Positions 1 through 8,912 of a stretch of DNA of 45,380 nt are shown one piece after another. The position numbers and the translations under genes were made by a program. The DNA is from an uncultured bacterium (GTDB lineage Bacteria; Fidelibacterota; Marinisomatia; Marinisomatales; UBA1611): NCBI GenBank assembly GCA_905478065.1, contig CAJQGZ010000008.1:1-45380 (forward strand), written 5' to 3'. A model generated the notes under the pieces. The model did not search any database and was not told the origin of the DNA. It saw only the letters and a program-made list of their open reading frames with translations. How positions within the stretch are numbered: position 1 is the stretch's first letter; each line of letters opens with the position of its first letter.

Positions 1-168
1 TATGCTATAGATTCTACCAAGATAAAAGAAGGGCTAGGTTGGACACCAATGGAATCTTTTGAAACTGGTATTAGAAAGACTTTAAATTGGTATATTGATA
101 ATGAAACTTGGTGGCGAGAAATACAAGAAAAAAAATATGCTCAAAACCGATTAGGAGAAAGTGTTTAA
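1..168 (+). CDS. rmlB: dTDP-glucose 4,6-dehydratase, C-terminal fragment
   Basis: The open frame runs in from the left edge and ends with TAA at 166-168, giving the last 55 residues of a protein. The tail contains a 'GLGWTP' stretch, a 'TLNWYIDNETWW' stretch and a final 'RLGE' element, which is the usual C-terminus of RmlB, a short-chain dehydrogenase/reductase-family enzyme. RmlB converts dTDP-glucose to dTDP-4-keto-6-deoxyglucose in the cytoplasm, the second step of dTDP-L-rhamnose and related deoxysugar synthesis. The stop codon directly abuts the rmlA start, which supports the assignment. The catalytic domain lies outside the window, so completeness cannot be judged. Confidence 0.85.
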   Translation, partial: YAIDSTKIKEGLGWTPMESFETGIRKTLNWYIDNETWWREIQEKKYAQNRLGESV

Positions 169-1038
169 GTGAAAGGGATTGTCTTAGCTGGAGGTAGTGG
201 AACTAGACTTTATCCGTTAACTAAAGTTGTCTCAAAACAGCTCCTTCCGGTCTATGATAAGCCAATGATTTATTATTCCTTATCAACTTTAATGCTGTCG
301 GGAATTAAAGATATTTTAATTATATCTACTCCTCAAGATATTGATTTTTATAAGCGCTTATTCGGCAATGGAAATCAGTATGGATTACATTTAGCCTATG
401 AAATTCAGCCTAACCCGGATGGCCTTGCGCAAGCATTTATTATAGGAGAGGAGTTTATAGGGGATGATGATGTTTCTTTAGTGCTTGGCGATAATATATT
501 CTATGGAACAGGTTTTTCTGGTAAATTGAAAAATTGCGTTAACATAGTAGCGAATCAAAAAAAAGCAGTTGTTTTCGGATATGAAGTAAAAAATCCTGAG
601 TGTTATGGTGTCGTTAATTTTGATCAACAAGGTAATGCTTTAAGTATTGAGGAAAAGCCAAAAAAACCAAAGTCAAATTTTGCTGTCGTAGGGTTATATT
701 ATTACCCAAACAGTGTCGTTCGTATTGCTAAAAATGTGAAGCCTTCTGAAAGAGGTGAACTTGAGATAACATCAGTTAATTCATATTACCTTGAAAATAA
801 TAATTTAAAAGTAGAAATATTGGGCCGAGGTTTTGCTTGGCTAGACACCGGTACTATTGATGCAATTAATAATGCATCAAACTATATTCGGACTATTGAA
901 GAAAGGCAAGGCTTAAAAATTGCTTGTTTAGAAGAAATTGCATTTAAAAATAATTTTATAAATAAAAGTCAACTCCAAAAGCTAATTAAAAAATTACCTA
1001 ATGATTATGCAAATTATTTACGTAGATTAGTAGATTAA
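169..1038 (+). CDS. rmlA: Glucose-1-phosphate thymidylyltransferase
   Basis: The protein has 289 residues, the normal length for RmlA. It joins glucose-1-phosphate and dTTP to make dTDP-glucose, the committed step for dTDP-deoxysugars. The nucleotide-binding signature [11 protein letters not shown] is at residues 8-18, followed by a conserved '[12 protein letters not shown]' stretch. Further along are 'LGDNIFYG' (metal/nucleotide site), '[10 protein letters not shown]' and 'GLYYYP', all typical of the family. The start is GTG, immediately after the rmlB stop with no spacer, so translation is probably coupled. rmlC and rmlD are not in the window, so the final sugar (rhamnose or another deoxysugar) cannot be named. 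Confidence 0.95.
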   Translation: MKGIVLAGGSGTRLYPLTKVVSKQLLPVYDKPMIYYSLSTLMLSGIKDILIISTPQDIDFYKRLFGNGNQYGLHLAYEIQPNPDGLAQAFIIGEEFIGDDDVSLVLGDNIFYGTGFSGKLKNCVNIVANQKKAVVFGYEVKNPECYGVVNFDQQGNALSIEEKPKKPKSNFAVVGLYYYPNSVVRIAKNVKPSERGELEITSVNSYYLENNNLKVEILGRGFAWLDTGTIDAINNASNYIRTIEERQGLKIACLEEIAFKNNFINKSQLQKLIKKLPNDYANYLRRLVD

Positions 1039-1054
1039 CAATTACGTTCAATGG

Positions 1055-2287
1055 ATGACAAAAGTATACTTAAAATTTATTATAATTAGCGTCTTTGTGG
1101 GCTATGCCCGGGCTCAATTTCTTCAACCAGAGTTAGATACAAGAATTGGTTCTATGAATAGGCCTCGTAATAATAAGTTTGCAGAAAATGAACAAACTGA
1201 TTTAAAAATCATTGGCCAGCAAAATTCACCTGTTTCTATGGAAAGAGCAGTTTCGCCTGATAAATACATTATGGGGCCTGGTGATGAATTAGGTCTAAGC
1301 ATAATAATGGGTGAGAGTTTAACGCTACCTGTCAAAGTGACTCCAACTGGTGATGTTTTCATTCCATCTGTAGGCTTAGTGAATATTGCTGGACTTTCAT
1401 TAAGCGCTGCTAGATCAGAGATTAAGAATTTTATTCACGACAACGCTTTTCCAAATGCTAAAGTGAATATAGCTCTTTTAAATATTAGAAATTTTCAAAT
1501 TCAAATCATTGGTGCTATTAAAAATCCTGGTTTCGTTGAAATTTCTGCGCTAGATCGACTTGATAAAGTAATTTTGGCAGCTGATGGATTTCATCCTCTA
1601 GCTAAAGAATATGATATCACTATAACTAGGAAAAATGGAACTCAGGAAAAAGTTAATTTTTTAAATTTTGTTAAAACTGGAAATCTAGAATCAAACCCTA
1701 CTTTTTTAGAAACTGAATTGATCAATATTCCTTTTGGTGATGTATCTTCTAATTCTGTTTCGTTGAGAGGGCAAGTGGGTAACAGCGGATATGATATTAT
1801 TGAGCCAAATGAAACATTATTAAGTTTTCTAAACAGGAGTATAAGCTTAATTGATGAATCTAATTTGCAAAGTATTATTATCACGCGTTCTATTGATAAA
1901 ATAGAACAAATAATTCAAGTCTCCCCGGATGATTTTTTCAATTTTGTACTTTATAATGGAGATATAATAGATATTGCACGAGATGATGGTGTAATGGTAA
2001 ATGGATTTGTTCAAAAGCCAGGAGCATATAATTATTTCCCAGGGTATTTAGCCTATAACTATATAAGTATGGCTGGAGGTAATACGAAAGATGGCAGTAT
2101 TAATAAACTTAAAATAGTTCGTAAAGATGGTACAGTATCTAGGAATTCTGAACTAACGCTTAAGCGAGGTGATGTAATAATTGTCGAAAGATCATCTTTT
2201 TATACTTTGGCAGGTAGTATGAGTATTTTACAAATTGTTACATCCATTCTTACCATATACATGACATATTTAAGTGCCGTAAAATAA
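1055..2287 (+). CDS. Wza-like SLBB-domain polysaccharide export protein
   Basis: The 410-residue protein begins with a signal peptide (hydrophobic residues 5-18, likely cleavage after ARA at 18-20). A Poly_export domain follows from about residue 65 ('SPDKYIMGPGDELGLSI'), then SLBB-type beta-grasp segments ('IIGAIKNPGFVEI', 'LRGQVGNSGYDII', 'VNGFVQKPGAYNYF'). The last 25 or so residues form a hydrophobic helix, as expected for the alpha-helical outer-membrane exit of Wza-type channels. No lipobox cysteine is visible, unlike E. coli Wza. The family forms the outer-membrane export pore for capsule or exopolysaccharide. The stop overlaps the start of the downstream Wzz-like gene by one base (TAATG), so the pair is probably co-translated. 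Confidence 0.88.
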   Translation: MTKVYLKFIIISVFVGYARAQFLQPELDTRIGSMNRPRNNKFAENEQTDLKIIGQQNSPVSMERAVSPDKYIMGPGDELGLSIIMGESLTLPVKVTPTGDVFIPSVGLVNIAGLSLSAARSEIKNFIHDNAFPNAKVNIALLNIRNFQIQIIGAIKNPGFVEISALDRLDKVILAADGFHPLAKEYDITITRKNGTQEKVNFLNFVKTGNLESNPTFLETELINIPFGDVSSNSVSLRGQVGNSGYDIIEPNETLLSFLNRSISLIDESNLQSIIITRSIDKIEQIIQVSPDDFFNFVLYNGDIIDIARDDGVMVNGFVQKPGAYNYFPGYLAYNYISMAGGNTKDGSINKLKIVRKDGTVSRNSELTLKRGDVIIVERSSFYTLAGSMSILQIVTSILTIYMTYLSAVK

Positions 2288-3510
2288 TGAAGTTGACGCC
2301 ACATGAAAAAAAAATATTGGGTCTCATTGAAAAAAATCCGGAAATAATTGATGATACAAAAAAACGTGCCAAAATTGCTAAAGAAAATGATCTAAGTGAA
2401 AAAACTCTAAGAAATAGAATTGGTGATTTGAAAAAATATGGTGTCATCAGTTCAAAAAACATGGATACCTTAAGAGATCTAAATAGAAATTTGAAGACTG
2501 AAGCCAGTATTAAAGAAGATAAGCTTGACCCCTTAGTAATAATTAAAAATAATAAGTCATTAATTGTTAAGGTTTCTCTTATTGCTGGATTCATTGGTCT
2601 CGTTTATGCTCTCTACGCTACTCCATATTATCGATCCACTACTTCAATGTATCCTGCATTAGATACTGAAAAATCAGGAGGTATTCTTGGCGGAAGTATA
2701 AAGGGTCTAGCAGAGTCTTATGGATTGATGGGGCTGGGGTCTGCTCCTACTTATAACATCCCCGATATAGTCTTGAGTCGCAGGATTAAAAAAAATATCA
2801 TTTTATCGAAATGGAAATCACGAGCATATCCAGATAGTTCTAACCTTATAAAATTTTGGGAAATAGACAAGCCAGATAGGTTTTCTCTTTATATTATTTT
2901 GGATTTGTTTAGAGCTTTTTTACCAAAAGAAAAAGGCTATTCTACTTCAACTGATAAATTACATCTAGAAAATGCAATTGAAAAGTTGCAAAGGCAAATA
3001 TCTGTAAATGAAGAGCAATCAGGACTGATTGTCGTTTCCGTTTTAATGGAAGATCCTTTCTTGTCTGCAAACATTACAAATTATATAGCAGATTATGTTA
3101 AAGAATTCATCTCATTAGAACAGGAAAAAGAAGCCATAAAAAAGAAAGAATTTATTTTCAGTCAAATGCAGTCAGCAAAAATAGACTTATCTGATTCAGA
3201 ATTTAAATTGACAAATTTTTTAAAACGAAATCCCCTAGCTTTAGGTAATCCTGACTTGCAACTTCAGCAAGGTCGGTTAATAAGAGAAATAGAGGAGAAT
3301 CAAGCAGTATATATTACTTTAAGACAACAATATGAAATTGCAAAAATTGAAGCAGAGGAAGATAAATTATTTATAAATATCCTTGATGAAGGAGATGTAG
3401 CTGTAAGAAAATCTAAACCAAAAAGGAGCTTGATCGTTTTATCATCTATCTCTTTAGGAATTATGTTTTCATTGTTAATAGTTTTTTATCGAGAAAGGCT
3501 ATATATATAA
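2287..3510 (+). CDS. Wzz-like chain-length determinant with N-terminal helix-turn-helix
   Basis: The 407-residue protein has a Wzz-type layout: membrane helix at about 91-112, a periplasmic region with coiled-coil-like sequence around 270-350, and a second membrane helix at about 380-401 preceded by a proline ('SKPKRSL'). Wzz proteins set the length of Wzy-polymerised sugar chains in the inner membrane. The oddity is the cytoplasmic N-terminus. Residues 3-54 look like a winged helix-turn-helix: one helix (5-20), then 'KRAKIAKENDLSEKTLRNRI' as a helix-turn-recognition-helix, then 'LKKYGVI' leading toward a wing. No C-terminal tyrosine kinase is present. The ATG overlaps the upstream stop. The Wzz call rests on topology and context; the HTH call is by eye from sequence pattern. 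Confidence 0.75.
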   Translation: MKLTPHEKKILGLIEKNPEIIDDTKKRAKIAKENDLSEKTLRNRIGDLKKYGVISSKNMDTLRDLNRNLKTEASIKEDKLDPLVIIKNNKSLIVKVSLIAGFIGLVYALYATPYYRSTTSMYPALDTEKSGGILGGSIKGLAESYGLMGLGSAPTYNIPDIVLSRRIKKNIILSKWKSRAYPDSSNLIKFWEIDKPDRFSLYIILDLFRAFLPKEKGYSTSTDKLHLENAIEKLQRQISVNEEQSGLIVVSVLMEDPFLSANITNYIADYVKEFISLEQEKEAIKKKEFIFSQMQSAKIDLSDSEFKLTNFLKRNPLALGNPDLQLQQGRLIREIEENQAVYITLRQQYEIAKIEAEEDKLFINILDEGDVAVRKSKPKRSLIVLSSISLGIMFSLLIVFYRERLYI

Positions 3511-3517
3511 ATATTTT

Positions 3518-4690
3518 ATGTTTGTTGATCATATCAGTTATTTAGCTTTTCAACAATTTTTCATAGCTACTATAGTTTGGTGTTTTTCTTTTTTAGTACT
3601 TTCTCAATATCTGAATATTCAGCATAAAGAAATATCAAATAAAAAGAGCTTCTTTCTGAATTACTATATTGCTCTATCAATCGTTGCAGTTATAAGAATT
3701 TTTTCAAATATTTTACCTAATACTCCTGATAGTTTTATGTACTTAAAAGCTTCTGAACGAATTGCTAACGGTAATGATTTTTTTTTTATGGGCGCTTTTT
3801 TTTATAGTGATATTATTTATTTTATCAAGTCTATTACATTTGATAATCACTATGCTATCATTTTCTTGAACAATGTTTTATTTATTTTCGCCTTAGTTAA
3901 ATTATTAAAAATAGTTCCTAAAAGTAACCTAAACTCCTTTTGGTTATGGTTTCTTTTTCTTCTAGCGTACCCATCTATTTATTGGTTTGTCCCAAATGTT
4001 TTAAGAGAATCAATATTTTTTTATTGCATCGTGAATATATTTGCATATTCATTAGATTTTCAAAATTCAAAATTGAGGTTGCAAAATATTTTTTCGTTAG
4101 TGTTTTTTAGTATTTTTAGTGTTCTTTTAAGGCCACAGATTCTTCCAATTCTATTTGTATGGTATACATATGTATTTTTTAAAAAAAGTATCCTTTTTGG
4201 ATTACTAATTTCATTGATTGGTATAATCTTTTTAAAAAATGATTATATTATATCAGAATATTTATCAAAAATTTCCTTTGAATATTTAGAAGCTAAGAAA
4301 ATTGAAGGTGCTGCAAGCATTCCCACCATAGCTTTCAAACAGACAATTGTTCCAAATTCTTTTTATGAATTAATTATTCTTACGCCTTATTTAGTTTTTA
4401 GATTTTTATTTGCACCGTTTCCCTGGGAGATATCAAATCTCCGGTATTCCTTTGCTTTTTTAGATTCACTCATCTTGGTAGTTCTTTTTCTTAACATCGC
4501 TTGGAATGCTATTAAAAGAAAGCTCTGGAGTTTAGACATTGTGGTTTTTACATTTTTATTTATTACTATACTGGGTGTTTTTGAAATTGCTTTTACTGGT
4601 GCTGTAAGGCATAGAATGCCATATATCCTCATTTTATCTACATTGGTAATGTCTGGTTCTAAAAATAAAAAGATTTTTGCTCCTAGATGA
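3518..4690 (+). CDS. Multipass membrane protein, probable polysaccharide polymerase (Wzy-like)
   Basis: The 390-residue protein is strongly hydrophobic, with roughly ten predicted membrane helices. Charged or polar patches sit where Wzy-like polymerases often carry conserved residues: 'NVLRES' near residue 160, 'LRPQ' near 205 and 'GAVRHRMPY' near 365. Wzy enzymes polymerise lipid-linked repeat units on the periplasmic face of the inner membrane. Its place between the Wzz-like protein and the Wzx flippase is the main support, since this family diverges too fast for firm recognition. Alternatives are an EpsG-like polymerase or a membrane glycosyltransferase. Codon use is extremely AT-rich, like the flippase and glycosyltransferases downstream. 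Confidence 0.6.
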   Translation: MFVDHISYLAFQQFFIATIVWCFSFLVLSQYLNIQHKEISNKKSFFLNYYIALSIVAVIRIFSNILPNTPDSFMYLKASERIANGNDFFFMGAFFYSDIIYFIKSITFDNHYAIIFLNNVLFIFALVKLLKIVPKSNLNSFWLWFLFLLAYPSIYWFVPNVLRESIFFYCIVNIFAYSLDFQNSKLRLQNIFSLVFFSIFSVLLRPQILPILFVWYTYVFFKKSILFGLLISLIGIIFLKNDYIISEYLSKISFEYLEAKKIEGAASIPTIAFKQTIVPNSFYELIILTPYLVFRFLFAPFPWEISNLRYSFAFLDSLILVVLFLNIAWNAIKRKLWSLDIVVFTFLFITILGVFEIAFTGAVRHRMPYILILSTLVMSGSKNKKIFAPR

Positions 4691-4780
4691 TACTTATCTT
4701 TTTAAATCAAATTGTTAATTCAATTTTTTTGATAATATATTTTATTTGCAAAAACACATGCGGATTTTCTGGATATTAGT

Positions 4781-6211
4781 ATGTCAAATAATGTAATTAA
4801 AAGTAAGAGTTTTATCTATTTATTTTCAAAAATATTTGCTGCTTTATTTCAATTATTGAGTATATATCTTTTTACAAGAATTTTCAGTACGGAAGTATAT
4901 GGTGACTTCATTTTATTTAGTTCATATGTTATGTTTATATGTTCCTTTGTTTTTTGGTGGCATAGGCTTTCCGTTTACAGATATTATCATAAATTTAAAA
5001 AAAGGTATAGTACCTTTATAAAAACCAGTTATTTTTCTTTTTATGCTTTGTGCATTTTCTTAATAGTAATTTATTTATTTTTAAATATTTTTTCTTCAAC
5101 TGGCTTGTTAAAAGTAAGTGACATTTTTCTTCTAAGCATATTAGCCTCAACTTTTAGGTCAATTTTTGATTTAAATCAAAATTTATTAAATATAAATAGG
5201 GATGATACTTTTTTTGGGTTAAATATAATTATTCGGCCTTTATTTTTTTTGGGTGTGTGTCTTTTTGTCTACAACGTTTTTCCTAATAGCCAATATGCCC
5301 TCTTAATTGGATTTATGTCATCTTTTGCGATTAGCTCAATCTATTCTAGTTATTATATCCAGAGAAATACTGGAGATGGTTCTTTTGATAAAAATATTAT
5401 AAAAAAATTTATTTCTTATGGCTTCCCACTTACTGGATTATTTTTCTTTGATTATATTTTGACGTCTTCTGACAGAATTATAATTGGATATTTTTTTGAT
5501 TCAAAAATGGTCGGAATATATGGCGCTAATTATGATTTTATTAAGCAAATAATATTATTTTTGGTTATAGTTCAAGGACTAATTATCTATCCAGAGATTA
5601 ATAGAACCTACGAAAAGGGAAATCAAATTGAGTTGGGGAATTTGATGTCCTTAAATTTTAATCTTTTAATTGTGATAATATTACCTCTTTCAATATTCGT
5701 TGCATTTTTTAATGAGTTTATTACCTCAATTTTTATCGGTGATAGCTTTAATTATTCATCATCTTTATTAATCCCATCTTTTTCATTTATGTTTTTCTTT
5801 TGGGGTTTAAAAATATATCATTTTGATTATGTATTCTTTCTTAGAGAAAAAACTAAAGTATCAATGAAAATTTTATTCTTTGGCAGCCTCTTTAACATTT
5901 GTTTAAATCTAGTTCTAATTCCGAGATATGAATTGATGGGAGCCGCATTTTCAACACTTTTAGCTTATTTAATTTGCTTAGTTCTTTCAGTTTATAAAGG
6001 ACGCTCATTAATGAGATTTAACATAAATAAACCCATTATATTAAAAACTCTATCATTTGTAAGTATTTCAATTATAATAACTTTTATCATTGAGTCTATG
6101 AATTTGCACATAGGATACCAGATACTTACTTTTATACTTATTTACTCCTTACTAACTTTGTTTTTTAATTCGGTTACACTCAAGAACTTTTTAAAAAGGT
6201 TTGTATTTTGA
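4781..6211 (+). CDS. Lipid-linked oligosaccharide flippase (Wzx-like, MOP superfamily)
   Basis: The 476-residue protein has about 12-14 hydrophobic helices. It opens with 'KSKSFIYLFSKIFAALFQLLSIYLF', broken here as the usual N-terminal helix of Wzx/RfbX flippases. Other family features include 'YGFPLTGLFFFDYILTSSDR' (residues about 213-232), 'VGIYGANYDF' and the late 'ELMGAAFSTLLAYL', all common in this polysaccharide-exporter branch. Wzx moves undecaprenyl-diphosphate-linked repeat units across the inner membrane. A 90-base gap separates it from the polymerase-like gene. Its stop overlaps the TTG start of the next glycosyltransferase by four bases. The product transported cannot be deduced. 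Confidence 0.85.
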   Translation: MSNNVIKSKSFIYLFSKIFAALFQLLSIYLFTRIFSTEVYGDFILFSSYVMFICSFVFWWHRLSVYRYYHKFKKRYSTFIKTSYFSFYALCIFLIVIYLFLNIFSSTGLLKVSDIFLLSILASTFRSIFDLNQNLLNINRDDTFFGLNIIIRPLFFLGVCLFVYNVFPNSQYALLIGFMSSFAISSIYSSYYIQRNTGDGSFDKNIIKKFISYGFPLTGLFFFDYILTSSDRIIIGYFFDSKMVGIYGANYDFIKQIILFLVIVQGLIIYPEINRTYEKGNQIELGNLMSLNFNLLIVIILPLSIFVAFFNEFITSIFIGDSFNYSSSLLIPSFSFMFFFWGLKIYHFDYVFFLREKTKVSMKILFFGSLFNICLNLVLIPRYELMGAAFSTLLAYLICLVLSVYKGRSLMRFNINKPIILKTLSFVSISIIITFIIESMNLHIGYQILTFILIYSLLTLFFNSVTLKNFLKRFVF

Positions 6212-7317
6212 AGTTAGCTTTTATAATTCCAAACATGAAAGGAGGAGGAGCCGAAAAAGTTTTATTTAGATTGCTAAATTATATAGCAAAAAACCAGAAT
6301 GGATATGACATTCACTTGCTGCTTGCTAAAAAAGAGGGATTACTTCTAGATGGGCTTAATAAAAATATTAAAATATTTGACTTTAATAAAAATCATGCAA
6401 AAAATAGTCTTTTTGATATTATAAATTATCTAAGAATTCAAAAGCCTGATTATTTTATATCTTCGCTAGATTATATGAGTCTTATCTCAAGTTTGGCTTA
6501 TAAAATTTCTAATTCGAAGGCAACTTTTTTGATTTGGGAGCATAACAACTTATCAATTCATTCAAAAAAAACTATATCGAACTCTTTATTCTTGAATAAA
6601 ATATTAATTAAAGTATTTTATTCTTTCTCAAAAAAAATTATTGCGGTTTCAAATGGTGTTAGAGATGATTTGATAGCTAATTTTAATTTTCCATCTAGGA
6701 AAGTTGTTACTATTTACAATCCTGCTTTTGACCCAGATATTATTTTAAATTCAAGAGACGATTGTGATGATTTTCTAAAAATCAATTATAATTATATTAT
6801 TGCAGTGGGAAGGTTGGCAAAGCAAAAAAATTACCCCAGCTTAATCAAAGCATTTAAGATTTTAAAGACTCATGATGTTTCGAAAGATATTAAGCTAGTT
6901 ATAGTTGGAGAAGGTCCAGAAAAACAAAATATTATTGATTTAATAAAATCTTTAAAATTAAACAGTGAGATTTTTCTTTTTGGTCACAAAAAAAACCCAT
7001 TCCCGCTAATTAAAAATGCTTCTGCATACGTTTTATCATCTATTAATGAAGGGTTTGGATTAGTTATAATAGAAGCATTAGCTTTAAAAAAACAAATTGT
7101 TTCAACAGATTGTCCAAGTGGTCCAAGAGAAATCTTAAAGGACGGTAAGTTTGGTATATTAGTTCCTGTAAATAATGCTGCAAAACTATCCGAGGGTCTG
7201 CTAGCTATACTGAATGGTGATATTTTTTTTGAAGAGGACGCTCTTTTTAAAAGATCACAAAATTTCAGTGTGGAAAATTGTTTCGGAGAGTTTTCAAAGT
7301 TATTAAGTGAAGTATAA
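6208..7317 (+). CDS. Glycosyltransferase family 4
   Basis: The 369-residue protein has a GT-B layout. The N-terminal Rossmann half starts 'KLAFIIPNMKGGGAEKVL', a classic GT4 acceptor-side glycine loop. 'IAVSNGVRDDL' and 'VVTIYNP' form the inter-domain region. The C-terminal nucleotide-sugar domain holds 'AVGRLAKQKNYPSLIKAF', 'LVIVGEGPEKQNI' and the E-x7-E element in 'NEGFGLVIIEALA'. Such enzymes transfer a sugar from an NDP-sugar to the growing lipid-linked repeat unit on the cytoplasmic membrane face. The start is TTG, chosen because the conserved N-terminal strand begins at once; it overlaps the flippase stop. Donor and acceptor sugars are unknown. Confidence 0.88.
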   Translation: MKLAFIIPNMKGGGAEKVLFRLLNYIAKNQNGYDIHLLLAKKEGLLLDGLNKNIKIFDFNKNHAKNSLFDIINYLRIQKPDYFISSLDYMSLISSLAYKISNSKATFLIWEHNNLSIHSKKTISNSLFLNKILIKVFYSFSKKIIAVSNGVRDDLIANFNFPSRKVVTIYNPAFDPDIILNSRDDCDDFLKINYNYIIAVGRLAKQKNYPSLIKAFKILKTHDVSKDIKLVIVGEGPEKQNIIDLIKSLKLNSEIFLFGHKKNPFPLIKNASAYVLSSINEGFGLVIIEALALKKQIVSTDCPSGPREILKDGKFGILVPVNNAAKLSEGLLAILNGDIFFEEDALFKRSQNFSVENCFGEFSKLLSEV

Positions 7318-7322
7318 TTGAA

Positions 7323-8081
7323 ATGATTTCAATTAATATAAAGTCAAAAATACTAAGTCTTATACCTAATTGGTTATTATTGTATTATAAAAAGTTAAAC
7401 TACCGGGAAAAAAACATACCTTTGCGTGATGATAAATTTAAAAAACTAAACAATAGAGAAATCTTTTCTACTATTTATAGGGATAATTTATGGGGTTCAA
7501 ATGAATCTAATAATTTTTTCTCTGGTCCGGGATCTCATAACAATCAAATTGTTGATAACTACGTAAAAACGATTTTTAAATACTTTAAAGAAGATTTTCA
7601 ATTTTTAAAATTCCTTGATCTCGGTTGTGGTGACTTTAATATCGGGCGCCAGCTTTATCCAAACTCTAAAAGCTATTTAGGTGTTGATGTGGTACCTGAA
7701 TTAATAGAAAGAAATAAAAAAATATTTAACGCAAAGAATCTTGACTTTTTATGTAAAGATATCGTGACGGATGATTTGCCAGATGCTGATTGTATACTTT
7801 TAAGGGAAGTTTTACAGCATTTAACTAATAATGAAATTTTAATCATATTAAATAGAATTAATAGATATAAGTATGTTGTGATTACAGAAAGTATTCCATT
7901 AGGAAAATTTAAATCAAATTTGGATAAAATTAAGGGTCCTGAATCAAGAGCTTATATAAATTCTGGCGTTGTATTGCACGAGGCCCCCTTTGTTTTTAGG
8001 GAAAATAAAAGACAAGAACTTTTAAAAATAAATAGGCCTGGGATAGATTTTCTTGTTACTACGATTTATGTCAAAAATTAG
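7323..8081 (+). CDS. Class I SAM-dependent methyltransferase
   Basis: The protein has 252 residues. The SAM-binding motif I is 'FLDLGCGDFNIG' (residues 97-108), followed by the acidic motif II in 'YLGVDVV' (D122) and a post-motif 'LLREVLQHLTNNEI'. An N-terminal segment of about 90 residues precedes the Rossmann core. Its location five bases after the GT4 gene suggests it methylates a sugar of the repeat unit or caps the chain end, but this is context only. Alternative methyl acceptors cannot be excluded. Confidence 0.8.
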   Translation: MISINIKSKILSLIPNWLLLYYKKLNYREKNIPLRDDKFKKLNNREIFSTIYRDNLWGSNESNNFFSGPGSHNNQIVDNYVKTIFKYFKEDFQFLKFLDLGCGDFNIGRQLYPNSKSYLGVDVVPELIERNKKIFNAKNLDFLCKDIVTDDLPDADCILLREVLQHLTNNEILIILNRINRYKYVVITESIPLGKFKSNLDKIKGPESRAYINSGVVLHEAPFVFRENKRQELLKINRPGIDFLVTTIYVKN

Positions 8082-8110
8082 TTATGCTAACCTTTATCAA
8101 ATAACGATTC

Positions 8111-8911
8111 ATGAACAATTTTAGTAACCCTTCAATTACGGTATCTATTTCAACTGTTGCTAAAAATTTAGATCATTTTTGTTCTTCATTTTCTTTTCAA
8201 CCCCTAGAAGATGCAGATGAAGTAATAATTATCGTACAGGGCATGAAAGACAAATCTTCACAGCCAATATTGAAAGATTATACAATAATTTATGATGACC
8301 AATTAGGACTAAGTCGCAGTCGAAATATTGCGATTGAAAAATCTAAATGTGATTTTATATGGTTTCTCGATGACGATGTCGTATTAAACAGTAATTGCAT
8401 ACAAAAATTAAAAAAGTCTATAAATATCAATAAGTATGCTAGTTTATTGACTGTGCGTATGAGTTACTTAGATGATACACCCTATAAGAATTATACTAAT
8501 AAAAAAATATTAGGACGACTTGGTTCGTTAAAAGTCTCTTCAGTTGAATTGGTTGTTGCAAAAGAGTTTGTATTAAAAAACAATATTAGATTTAATGAAG
8601 GCCTTGGCTTGGGTTCGAAATTTCCTTCAACAGAGGAGAATGTTTTCTATTTAGATATATTTGATGAGGGTGGTTTGATAATCCATCTTCCAGAATTTTT
8701 TCTTAAACATGAATTTATTAATCGTAAGAAGGCTCACTTTTCCAATAGTTCGATTTTGAAAGCTAAGGGCATGTTTTGTTTTAGGTATGGAGGCCTTATG
8801 GGGTTTTTAATTTTTATTTATTTTTTGGTTAAATGCATTCTAATTAGTAAAAGTTACAAACTTTCTTTAGCACTGTTTAAAGGTTATAAAAATGCAGATG
8901 GAATCATTTAA
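8111..8911 (+). CDS. Glycosyltransferase family 2
   Basis: This 266-residue GT-A protein has the acceptor/donor loop 'QLGLSRSRNIAIEKSKCDFI' (residues about 64-83) and the metal-binding DDD at 87-89 in 'WFLDDDVVL'. The first strand ('ITVSISTVAKNL') is less canonical than in the next gene. Towards the C-terminus is a hydrophobic stretch near 227-250 that may attach it to the membrane. It probably adds one sugar of the repeat unit. Its stop is two bases from the preferred start of the following GT2 gene. Confidence 0.8.
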   Translation: MNNFSNPSITVSISTVAKNLDHFCSSFSFQPLEDADEVIIIVQGMKDKSSQPILKDYTIIYDDQLGLSRSRNIAIEKSKCDFIWFLDDDVVLNSNCIQKLKKSININKYASLLTVRMSYLDDTPYKNYTNKKILGRLGSLKVSSVELVVAKEFVLKNNIRFNEGLGLGSKFPSTEENVFYLDIFDEGGLIIHLPEFFLKHEFINRKKAHFSNSSILKAKGMFCFRYGGLMGFLIFIYFLVKCILISKSYKLSLALFKGYKNADGII

Positions 8912-8912
8912 A

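Noticed and set aside
4707-4735. AT-only inverted repeat with T-run between polymerase-like gene and flippase
   Set aside because: AAATTG/CAATTT followed by T's resembles a terminator, but there is almost no GC in the stem, and such repeats occur by chance in this DNA.
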